Below are positions 5,421 to 11,678 of a stretch of 11,678 nt of DNA, piece after piece. A program made the translations under genes and the position numbers. The stretch spans positions 18,593 to 30,270 of the forward strand of contig DEXR01000050.1 of NCBI GenBank assembly GCA_002364245.1, in the 5' to 3' direction. The notes below the pieces were generated by a model, which saw nothing but the letters and a program-made list of their open reading frames with translations, was not told the origin of the DNA and did no database searches. Origin of the DNA: Flavobacteriaceae bacterium UBA3179 (lineage in GTDB: Bacteria; Bacteroidota; Bacteroidia; Flavobacteriales; Flavobacteriaceae). Each line of letters begins with the position of its first letter. The stretch's first letter is position 1.

Positions 5421-6524
5421 TTATCCTTTTACGTCTAGCGCATCTCTTAAAGCATTGCCTATCAACATAAAAGCAGTAACTAAACTCATAATGGCCAATC
5501 CGGGAATAATGGCCAACCAAGGTTTTCCTAAAACAATATAAGCGTAATGATCCTTTATAATACCACCCCAACTGGGCATTGGAGGTTGGGCGCCTATTCC
5601 TAAAAAGCTCAACCCACTTTCAATTAAAATAGCCGCCGCAAAATTTGCCGCCGATATAATAATTACCGGTGCCATCGCATTGGGCAGGATATGCTTTGTA
5701 ATAATCCTAAAATCTTTAAAACCTAAAGCTCTGGCCGCTGTAACATATTGCATTTGTTTTACGCCCATAACCTGCCCTCGTACCACTCTTGCCACTTCTA
5801 CCCACATTGTAAGCCCTACTGCAATAAAAACCTGCCAAAAACCTTTTCCTAAGGCTAAAGTAATAGCTATGACTAAAAGCAACGTAGGGATAGACCAAGT
5901 AACGTTAATAACCCACATAATGGCGGCATCTACTTTTCCACCAAAATAACCAGCTATGGCACCTAAGCTTATTCCTATCACTAAAGAAATAAAAACCGCC
6001 ACAAAGCCAATACCCAATGATATACGGATACCAATTAACATTCTGCTTAAAAGGTCGCGACCATATTTATCCGTCCCTAACAAGAATTTTTTTTCTGAAA
6101 TATACTTTTGCGGGATTTCTTGAACTGTTTTAGCTTTAGGAAATAAACTTAAAGCATATTCTTTCTGTAAGCCTTCAGTCTCATCCCCTGTGTATAATGT
6201 AGCTTGTAGGGTAGTATCTTTTACCTTGTAATTTGATATTGGCACTTCGCTATCAGCATTCTTTTTACCAAAAAAGAACATTGAAATTGGGTTTTGCTCT
6301 TTTACTTCAGTAGGAACTGTCAACATCTGCACAGTAAAGCCAGGCTCTTTTGAATGAACAGAAAGATGCATCTGGTTAGCATCTTGCGAATTATCCGGCG
6401 CTATTGCATATGCAAAAATTGCAATGAAAGCACAAACTACTAAAAATGAAAAACTAAAAACGCCCCAAAAGTTCTTCTTAAACTTTTGGAGCGCTAATTG
6501 TGTTAATGAAGTGGACGTTTTCAC
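5421..6524 (-). CDS. ABC transporter permease, DppC/OppC family
   Basis: The 367-residue inner-membrane protein belongs to the binding-protein-dependent peptide/nickel-type permeases. Residues 21-42 form the first span, followed by a large extracytoplasmic segment (about 43-147). Next comes the canonical LLGTDKYGRDLLSRMLIGIRISL at 148-170, further spans, the ATPase-contacting EAA-like loop TAARALGFKDFRIITKHILPN at 262-282, and the typical end GNALRDALDVKG. DppC proteins are about 300 residues; the excess is in the first periplasmic loop. The partner permease, ATPases and binding protein are not in this window. It lies 61 bp downstream of prc on the same strand and is probably in the same operon. 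The start is GTG: a stop lies 13 codons upstream with no in-frame ATG between. Confidence 0.92.
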   Translation of the reverse strand: MKTSTSLTQLALQKFKKNFWGVFSFSFLVVCAFIAIFAYAIAPDNSQDANQMHLSVHSKEPGFTVQMLTVPTEVKEQNPISMFFFGKKNADSEVPISNYKVKDTTLQATLYTGDETEGLQKEYALSLFPKAKTVQEIPQKYISEKKFLLGTDKYGRDLLSRMLIGIRISLGIGFVAVFISLVIGISLGAIAGYFGGKVDAAIMWVINVTWSIPTLLLVIAITLALGKGFWQVFIAVGLTMWVEVARVVRGQVMGVKQMQYVTAARALGFKDFRIITKHILPNAMAPVIIISAANFAAAILIESGLSFLGIGAQPPMPSWGGIIKDHYAYIVLGKPWLAIIPGLAIMSLVTAFMLIGNALRDALDVKG

Positions 6525-6559
6525 GCTGTAAATGTAACAAAAAGGTTCAAGCTTTCCAT
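6521..6559 (-). CDS. possible 12-codon leader ORF overlapping the permease start
   Basis: In the 61-bp prc-permease gap an ATG at 6559 opens a 12-codon frame (MESLNLFVTFTA) whose TGA stop overlaps the permease GTG as GTGA. Such an overlap would permit translational coupling to a weak GTG start. There is no other support; chance is quite possible. Confidence 0.2.
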   Translation of the reverse strand: MESLNLFVTFTA

Positions 6560-6585
6560 TTTACTTACAACACTTATAACGTAGC

Positions 6586-8769
6586 TTAATTTTTAATATC
6601 TGCCATTTTACCGGCTTTAATATTGTTTATTTTTAAATCTTTCAAGACGTTAATTGCTTCTTCAACATAAATATCTTTAGCTAAGTTTTTATGCCATCTT
6701 TTACGTTTTTCACGTAGTGTGGTGTCTTGCTTCATCATTTCAATTTCGTAAGGAAGCGATTTGTAATCTAACTTATTATCATACTTATCTATCTCTTCAA
6801 ACTTTTTTGTTTCTTCCTTTCGTTTCTCTATATCGGCTACGTATTTGTCAAAGTTTAGTGGCACCACAGACTCATCACGACGTGCTTTTATCCACTTTGC
6901 ATCTTCATCGATTAATAGAAGTTGTGCATTCTTTTCCATACGGGCTTTGCTCTTGCTAATGGTTTCTTCATAGTCAATGTAACCATCCCATTTTTTATAG
7001 TCTGCTGAGTCTATTTTATCATATGGCAACGGATTATCGTAATCGCGTTCGCCCACATCAAAATAACTGTATTGATCTGGCATAACCACATCGCTTTTCA
7101 CTCCTTCTAATTGTGTAGAACCACCATTGACTCTATAGAACTTTTGAGTAGTTATTTTTAAAGCACCCATATCACCCATATCGCTTTTTCTAATCCATTG
7201 GTTTAAATCCAATACATTTTGAACAGTACCTTTTCCGTAAGTTTGTTTGCTACCTAAAATAATAGCGCGCTCATAATCTTGCATAGCTGCTGCTAAAATT
7301 TCAGAAGCTGAAGCTGAAAGCTCGTTAACTAAAATTACTAAAGGACCATCCCATACGATTGCATCGTCTTCATCTTCCAGTACTTCTTTTTTACCGTTAG
7401 AAGCTACCTGAACAACAGGCCCTTCTTCGATAAAAAGACCAGCAATATCAACTGCAGTACGTAAAGAACCTCCACCATTACCACGAAGGTCTAAAACTAA
7501 TCCTTCCATGCCTTCTTTTTTAAGACGCTCAATTTCTTTTTTCACATCACTCGCTGCATTACGTTCTTTATAATCTTCCATGTTAAAATAGAACTGTGGA
7601 AGATTAATCAATCCGTAGGTATTATTTTCTTTTTCAATGATAGAAGATTTAGCGTACGTTTCTTCCAACTCAACAACATCACGAGTTATAGTTTCTTCTT
7701 CAATAGCACCGTCTACACGTTTAACCGTTAGAGTCACCTTAGTGCCTTTAGGGCCTTTGATAAGCTTTACTGCATCATCAACACGCATTCCTACAATACT
7801 TACCGCTTCATCTTCATCTTCTTGTTTTACCTTTGTAATAAGATCACCTACCTCTAAATGGTCACCTCGCCAAACGGGACCACCACTTATAACTTCGATT
7901 ACTTTTATATAATCGTTTTTCTTTTGAAGACGTGCTCCAATTCCTTCTAAACGACCGCTCATTCTTAAATCAAAACGGTCTTTGTCTGGTGGGGCAAAAT
8001 AGTTGGTATGCGGATCAAACTCTTCAACAATCGTAGTTAAAAAGATGGCGAAATAGTCTTTTCTTTCTAAGTCGTTTGTAAAATCAAAATATTCATCAAG
8101 AGATGTTTTAGAAGTTTCTCTTGCCTTAGCCTCTAATTCCTCATCTGTTTTTGGAGTAGAGCTAGCTTCTTTTTTATTTTCTTTTTCAGAAGCATCTGAA
8201 GGATTTTTATCCTTATTTTCTAATTTCCTCTTATTCGCCTCTACATTATCGTAATAAGTGGAAATAGTAGAGAATTTAAGCTGTTGACGCCAGCGTTCTT
8301 TTAATTCTTTTTTTGAAGACACGTAATCAATTTTGTCATAATCTACATTTATCGACTCATCTTGTGTATAATCAAAAGGAGTGTTTAATACTTCAGGATA
8401 GATTTTTTTCACATCTTCCATCCGTTCTTGCAAACGGTTGTACACCAAATTGAAAAATGTAAGGTCTTTACTTTTTATTTGGTCGTCGATTTCAGTTTTA
8501 TATTTACTGAACTCTTCTATATCTGAAGCAAGGAAATATCTTTTTAAAGGGTCTAAACCAGTTATAAAGTCTTTATAAACTTCAGCAGAAAACTCATCGT
8601 TAATATCTGCGGGACTATAGTGACCCTTTTGCAAAACATAAGTTATAAGGTCTATAAGTACTTTATCTTTATCAGTGTCGTTAAACTCTTTGGTAGTAAA
8701 ACTGCACGATGCGACGGCAACAAATACAGCAAGGAACAATACCTTTAAATTCTTTTTCATAATTCGCAT
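6586..8769 (-). CDS. prc: tail-specific carboxy-terminal processing protease Prc (S41)
   Basis: The 727-residue protein matches the full Prc/Tsp layout, slightly longer than E. coli Prc (682). A lipoprotein signal ends VASC, with Cys22 the likely lipidated residue. The helical N-terminal domain runs to about 250 and contains a Lys/Glu/Ser-rich linker (179-215) that accounts for much of the extra length. A PDZ domain covers about 283-352, followed by the S41 core with LDLRGNGGGS at 426-435, ELSASASEI with catalytic Ser487, and TYGKGTVQ with Lys513 and Gln517. The C-terminal helical DUF3340-type region follows. It cuts periplasmic proteins from their C-termini, and Prc proteins act in envelope protein turnover. 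Two starts are possible: ATG at 8769 or ATG at 8760 (MKKNLKVLF). The second gives a more usual signal peptide and is my preference. It is divergent from waaA and followed by the permease. Confidence 0.95.
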   Translation of the reverse strand: MRIMKKNLKVLFLAVFVAVASCSFTTKEFNDTDKDKVLIDLITYVLQKGHYSPADINDEFSAEVYKDFITGLDPLKRYFLASDIEEFSKYKTEIDDQIKSKDLTFFNLVYNRLQERMEDVKKIYPEVLNTPFDYTQDESINVDYDKIDYVSSKKELKERWRQQLKFSTISTYYDNVEANKRKLENKDKNPSDASEKENKKEASSTPKTDEELEAKARETSKTSLDEYFDFTNDLERKDYFAIFLTTIVEEFDPHTNYFAPPDKDRFDLRMSGRLEGIGARLQKKNDYIKVIEVISGGPVWRGDHLEVGDLITKVKQEDEDEAVSIVGMRVDDAVKLIKGPKGTKVTLTVKRVDGAIEEETITRDVVELEETYAKSSIIEKENNTYGLINLPQFYFNMEDYKERNAASDVKKEIERLKKEGMEGLVLDLRGNGGGSLRTAVDIAGLFIEEGPVVQVASNGKKEVLEDEDDAIVWDGPLVILVNELSASASEILAAAMQDYERAIILGSKQTYGKGTVQNVLDLNQWIRKSDMGDMGALKITTQKFYRVNGGSTQLEGVKSDVVMPDQYSYFDVGERDYDNPLPYDKIDSADYKKWDGYIDYEETISKSKARMEKNAQLLLIDEDAKWIKARRDESVVPLNFDKYVADIEKRKEETKKFEEIDKYDNKLDYKSLPYEIEMMKQDTTLREKRKRWHKNLAKDIYVEEAINVLKDLKINNIKAGKMADIKN

Positions 8770-9015
8770 ATCTATCTTCTTCTATTTTAATCACCTAAAT
8801 TATATAAAAAACCGTGCCAACCATTTATAATCGTACTAATTTTTTGTTAAACCAATTTTATTTTGAGAATCACGGGGAAATTAGACACAGACTGCCATTG
8901 TTTATTATACTATTTTCAGAAAAAATGAAGTTTTTATTACTGAAACTTCAATAGATATAACTATAAATTTACAATAATAGTATAATACCGTATTTTAGCA
9001 GTGTAAATTCCATGT
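8770..9015. promoter_or_regulatory. divergent prc/waaA intergenic region with nested inverted repeats
   Basis: This 246-bp region must hold both promoters. A perfect 12-bp inverted repeat (8903-8914 TATTATACTATT; 8976-8987 its complement) encloses a hairpin with 8-bp arms (8926-8933 TGAAGTTT; 8943-8950 AAACTTCA). Each outer arm contains TATAAT reading outward toward its own gene. Near prc the minus strand has TAATTTAG (8802-8795), one mismatch from TAnnTTTG, with TTG at 8820-8818. Near waaA, TATTTTAG at 8991-8998 is a similar near match. No ORF is apparent. Confidence 0.5.
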
Positions 9016-10269
9016 ATGCGCATATTATATAGTTTTTTAACCCGAATTAGTTACCTCTTTTTATGGATAGCACAATTTTTCAGTAAAAAAATGAAGCTAT
9101 TTGTCTCAGGTAGAACACAGGTTTTTGAAAAATTATCGCAACACATTACTTCTGAAGATAAAACTATTTGGTTTCACTGCGCATCTTTAGGTGAGTTTGA
9201 ACAAGGCCTTCCCATTATGGAAGCTGTGAAAAAGGAATTTCCAGGTCATAAAATTGTAGTTTCATTTTTTTCACCATCGGGGTATGAAGTAAAGAAAAAT
9301 GCCACTGTTGCAGATGTTGTGATCTATCTTCCGCTTGATACCATTAAAAACGCTAAAAAATTCATCAACGCTATTCATCCATCCCTTGTTTTATTTGTGA
9401 AATATGAATTTTGGCCCAATTACCTTTCTGAATTAAAAAAACGAAACATTCCTACGTTATTAATTTCAGGGTTATTTAGAGAAGGACAAGTGTTTTTTAA
9501 AGGCCACGGCAGCTTTATGCGAAAAGCTCTTGAAAGCTTTGACCATATTTTTGTGCAGGATAAAACTTCAGAAGAACTGTTGAACAAAATTAACATTCGA
9601 AATGTAACTGTGAGCGGCGATACGCGTTTTGATCGAGTTTCGCACCAAACTGAACAAGATAACTCATTGTCTTTTATTTCAGCATTTAATGAAAATTCAC
9701 TTTGTATTGTCTGCGGAAGTACATGGCCAGAAGACGAAGCAGTTTTATTGAATTATATAAATAAAGCTTCAGAAAATGTGAGATTTATCGTTGCACCTCA
9801 TAATATTGACAATTCAAAAATTGAACAATTCAGAAAAAAGCTGAAACACGCATCTGTTTTATATTCAGAAAAAGAAGGAAAAAACTTAGCTGATTATTCC
9901 ATCTTTATAATTGACACTATTGGATTGCTTACTAAAATTTATAGCTATGCCGACATTGCCTATGTGGGTGGTGCTATGGGGAAAACTGGACTGCACAACA
10001 TTTTAGAACCTGCCACTTTTGGAGTTCCCATAGTAATTGGAAGTCATTTTGAAAATTTTCCAGAAGCCAAGCGATTACAGCAATTAGCTGGACTCTACGC
10101 TGTAGATTCAGCAGCAGAGTGCAGTGAAATTTTAAACAAGTTGGTTACTAATTCAAGTTTCAGGGAAAAAACTGGGATGATTGCGGGACATTTTGTGAAC
10201 AGCAATACCGGGGCGACAAATATTACATTAGAATATATACATAAATTAAACCGTAACGGCCTGATTTAA
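9016..10269 (+). CDS. waaA: 3-deoxy-D-manno-octulosonic acid (Kdo) transferase
   Basis: The 417-residue protein is WaaA/KdtA, a GT30 enzyme at the inner membrane that transfers Kdo from CMP-Kdo to lipid IVA in lipopolysaccharide assembly. An N-terminal hydrophobic anchor lies at about 4-23. The domain then shows CASLGEFEQGLP at 55-66 with catalytic-type Glu60, SFFSPSGYE at 83-91, KYEFWPNYL at 129-137, SGDTRFDRV at 200-208, CGSTWPEDE at 233-241, and GGAMGKTGLHNILEPATFG at 318-336, which corresponds to the family's CMP-binding GG..GGHN.LEPA block. Length is normal (E. coli 425). The ATG at 9016 is chosen; an ATG four bases earlier is in another frame and stops after six codons. Its last 24 bp overlap the convergent DUF2461 gene. 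Confidence 0.95.
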   Translation: MRILYSFLTRISYLFLWIAQFFSKKMKLFVSGRTQVFEKLSQHITSEDKTIWFHCASLGEFEQGLPIMEAVKKEFPGHKIVVSFFSPSGYEVKKNATVADVVIYLPLDTIKNAKKFINAIHPSLVLFVKYEFWPNYLSELKKRNIPTLLISGLFREGQVFFKGHGSFMRKALESFDHIFVQDKTSEELLNKINIRNVTVSGDTRFDRVSHQTEQDNSLSFISAFNENSLCIVCGSTWPEDEAVLLNYINKASENVRFIVAPHNIDNSKIEQFRKKLKHASVLYSEKEGKNLADYSIFIIDTIGLLTKIYSYADIAYVGGAMGKTGLHNILEPATFGVPIVIGSHFENFPEAKRLQQLAGLYAVDSAAECSEILNKLVTNSSFREKTGMIAGHFVNSNTGATNITLEYIHKLNRNGLI

Positions 10270-10898
10270 ATACCGCCTAAAAGGCAACATTTCTTTGTAA
10301 ATAGCAATAACCTTTTCTTCAAAATTAGAAGCCATCACTTCCTTTTGGGTAAGCGGACACGAAACTGCAAACGATTTTCTTCTTAGCAAATCAATATGCT
10401 TATGGTCTTGTGAGTAGCCTTTAGGTGATGTTTTAAGAGGATCATCAATTATCATTTCGCCAAACATGCTTTTAAAGCTCTTTTTATTCAATATTTTTTT
10501 GAAATCCTCTCCATTATAATCTATCGCTGCACGAATGCTTTTCAAAATTTTTGAAGAAGGGTGCCAATAGCCCAGCCAATAAACGATTCGTTAACCCCCA
10601 AATGTATATAAAAGTCGCCCTGTTTGCTTTCTTGATCTAATCCGGCACCAAAATGGTCTTTATAAACAGGCTTGTTTGGATGAAACATGAGGTTATTGTT
10701 TATTCGATTTATAGCCTTTTTTCCATTGGTAGGCGTATAATCCGGGTCAATTGATGCTAATTTTATATTCATTTGGTTTAACCAATCAATATAGGAGTCG
10801 CGTACGGTATGATATTCGCCCCGATGTTCGTCCATCCATTCCTTATTGTTGTTTTTCTTTAGTTTCCGAAGGAATTGATATAAGTTTTTAAAGTCCAT
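10246..10898 (-). pseudogene. DUF2461 family gene split by a single-base frameshift
   Basis: Two frames together encode one DUF2461 protein of about 217 residues. The first half, from ATG at 10898, reads MDFKNLYQFLRKLKKNNNKEW...NRINNN...PVYKDHFG...GDFYIHLGVNESFIGW and then goes out of frame, stopping at 10542. The second half continues in the next frame as YWHPSSKILKSIRAAIDYNGEDFKKIL...LLRRKSFAVS and ends at 10246. Inserting one C in the plus-strand CCC at 10571-10573 restores FIGWGYWHPSSKIL, close to the family's FIGGG-type motif. So one base has been lost from a four-base run, either a true recent mutation or a sequencing error. Both halves are otherwise well conserved. The family's biochemical function is unknown. 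It is convergent with, and overlaps by 24 bp, the waaA 3' end. Confidence 0.85.
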
Positions 10899-10980
10899 TT
10901 TTTCTTTTAAAACTACTTATTTTAAAGACCTTCATTCAAATTTTAATAAAACTTTACAATATGCCAACTGTTAAAATACA

Positions 10981-10988
10981 TAGATTTG
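10981..10988 (+). promoter_or_regulatory. -7 promoter box for the acidic lipoprotein array
   Basis: TAGATTTG matches TAnnTTTG on the plus strand, 25 bp before the ATG of the first lipoprotein gene. An imperfect inverted repeat (TTTGT 10985-10989 with ACAAA 11003-11007) follows around the expected start of transcription. No clear TTG at -33. It is the only good promoter match I see before the three-gene array. Confidence 0.45.
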
Positions 10989-11013
10989 TTTAATAATTTA
11001 ACACAAACCAATT

Positions 11014-11247
11014 ATGAAAAAAGTAATTATTGTAGCCGCATTGGCATTAGTAGGGTTCTCGACTACTTCTTGTAGAGAGACAAAAACGGAAACCAAAGAA
11101 GTTATTCGTGAAGTAGAAGTAGAAACTGAAGAAACAGCCGATGAAGCTGAAGGAATTTTAGAAAGAACAGCCAAAGAAGTTGATAAAGAAGTTAACGAAG
11201 AGGTTAACGAAGAAATCGACAAGATTGGTAACGACGACGGACAATAG
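11014..11247 (+). CDS. small acidic lipoprotein, tandem copy 1
   Basis: The 77-residue product has a short lipoprotein signal peptide (MKKVIIVAALALVGFSTTSC) with Cys20 as the lipidation site, followed by RET. The mature 57 residues are rich in Glu, Lys, Val and Thr, with few aromatics, and read as one or two amphipathic or coiled-coil helices (roughly residues 27-72). It should be anchored in an envelope membrane; which leaflet cannot be told. It is the first of three similar genes in a row sharing SCR followed by an acidic residue after the lipobox. I know similar small acidic lipoproteins from flavobacterial genomes but no assigned function. Confidence 0.75.
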   Translation: MKKVIIVAALALVGFSTTSCRETKTETKEVIREVEVETEETADEAEGILERTAKEVDKEVNEEVNEEIDKIGNDDGQ

Positions 11248-11281
11248 AAAGACAACAACCTAACAAACAAAACTCAAAACC

Positions 11282-11521
11282 ATGAAGAAAATAATTTTAA
11301 GCTTAGCATTGGTAGCTGCATTTAGCACTAGCTTCGTGTCTTGTAGAGACACAAACAAAAAAGCAGACGATATGGAAGACGTTGCAGACGACGTAGAAGA
11401 CTCTATGGAAGATGCTGAAGGTGACATTGAAGAAGCTGCCGAAGAAACAGGAGACGCCATTGAAGAAGGTGTTGACGAAATAGAGGAAAATACAGGCACT
11501 GGTGGTACCGATGACATGTAA
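11282..11521 (+). CDS. small acidic lipoprotein, tandem copy 2
   Basis: The 79-residue product has a signal peptide ending TSFVSC, lipidated Cys21, then RDT. The mature part is very acidic, with alternating Asp/Glu/Ala patterns such as VADDVEDSMEDAEGDIEEAAEE and a Gly/Thr-rich end (ENTGTGGTDDM). It has almost no lysine after residue 27, unlike copy 1. A helical, highly charged tail is likely. It follows copy 1 after 34 bp and precedes copy 3 after another 34 bp, and the spacers share CTAA(C/T)AAACAAAA, supporting origin by tandem duplication and co-transcription. Function unknown. Confidence 0.75.
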   Translation: MKKIILSLALVAAFSTSFVSCRDTNKKADDMEDVADDVEDSMEDAEGDIEEAAEETGDAIEEGVDEIEENTGTGGTDDM

Positions 11522-11555
11522 ACCGACTCTTAACTAATAAACAAAATCAATTATT

Positions 11556-11678
11556 ATGAAGAAAATAGCAATGATCGCGTTAGCTGCATTATTTTTAGCA
11601 CCACTAACTTCATGTCGAGATCAAGAAAAGACTGAAGCTGAAGAGATGGTAGAAGAAATGCAAGATGAAGGCGCAGAA
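11556..11678 (+). CDS. small acidic lipoprotein, tandem copy 3 (cut by window edge)
   Basis: An ATG at 11556 opens a frame that stays open for 41 codons to the window end. It starts MKKIAMIALAALFLAPLTSC, a lipoprotein signal with Cys20, then RDQEKTEAEEMVEEMQDEGAE. The SCRD junction and Glu-rich continuation match copies 1 and 2, and it sits 34 bp after copy 2, the same spacing as between copies 1 and 2. The C-terminal part lies beyond the window. Confidence 0.7.
   Translation, partial: MKKIAMIALAALFLAPLTSCRDQEKTEAEEMVEEMQDEGAE

Noticed and set aside
173..8769. The whole minus-strand block as one operon or defence island
   Set aside because: Internal terminators, separate -7 boxes and unrelated housekeeping functions argue for several units. 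No nuclease, toxin, helicase or signalling-nucleotide gene typical of defence systems is present.
8903..8987. Inverted repeats as the ends of a small transposable element
   Set aside because: The enclosed sequence is only 61 bp, codes for nothing, and I see no target-site duplication flanking the arms.
10246..10545. Downstream half of DUF2461 as an independent 99-residue gene starting at TTG
   Set aside because: Its sequence is exactly the C-terminal half of the family, the in-frame homology extends upstream of that TTG, and the junction is repaired by one base.
11260..11517. Ser-rich minus-strand open frame opposite lipoprotein copy 2, and a similar one at 10998-11270 opposite copy 1
   Set aside because: Both are antisense readings of Glu/Asp-rich codons, which yield Ser/Phe/Val runs. 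Neither has a recognisable domain, and the plus-strand genes have lipoprotein signals.

Overview
The window looks like chromosomal DNA from a member of the Flavobacteriia (Bacteroidota), probably a marine Flavobacteriaceae. It is AT-rich. Genes lack obvious Shine-Dalgarno sequences and start after A-rich leaders. Several upstream regions carry a TAnnTTTG-type -7 box typical of this phylum. The gene families also fit: a MKQLTKAEE-type BlaI regulator, a lipoprotein-type Prc protease, a flavobacterial DUF2461 gene, and small lipoproteins with Ser-Cys lipoboxes. I see no rRNA, tRNA, CRISPR array or insertion sequence.

Layout. Bases 1-44 are the start of a minus-strand BlaI/MecI-type repressor, preceded by two tandem operator-like palindromes over its promoter. 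From 173 to 8769 every gene is on the minus strand: a YdjA-like nitroreductase, a 689-residue two-domain glycosyltransferase (GT4-like plus GT9-like) with a TTG start, a small secreted lipoprotein with seven DGYYD repeats and a poly-Asp tail, a thioredoxin-fold protein lacking the first redox cysteine, a membrane-anchored metallophosphoesterase (GTG start), a roughly 300-bp non-coding stretch with plus-strand promoter-like and terminator-like elements, a DppC/OppC-type ABC permease (GTG start), and the tail-specific protease Prc. Divergent from prc on the plus strand is waaA/kdtA (Kdo transferase). Its 3' end overlaps by 24 bp the 3' end of a minus-strand DUF2461 gene split by a one-base frameshift. 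The right end holds three tandem small acidic lipoprotein genes on the plus strand, the last cut by the window edge.

Biological reading. Much of the window concerns the cell envelope: Kdo transfer to lipid A, a glycosyltransferase of surface-polysaccharide type, periplasmic proteolysis, a peptide-type ABC permease, a membrane phosphoesterase, and at least four secreted lipoproteins. I see no clear defence system or mobile island. The least conventional items are the candidate small RNAs in 5178-5396, the DGYYD lipoprotein, the single-cysteine thioredoxin, the fused double glycosyltransferase, the tandem lipoprotein family and the DUF2461 frameshift. The RNA candidates and the regulatory sites are inferred from sequence pattern only.
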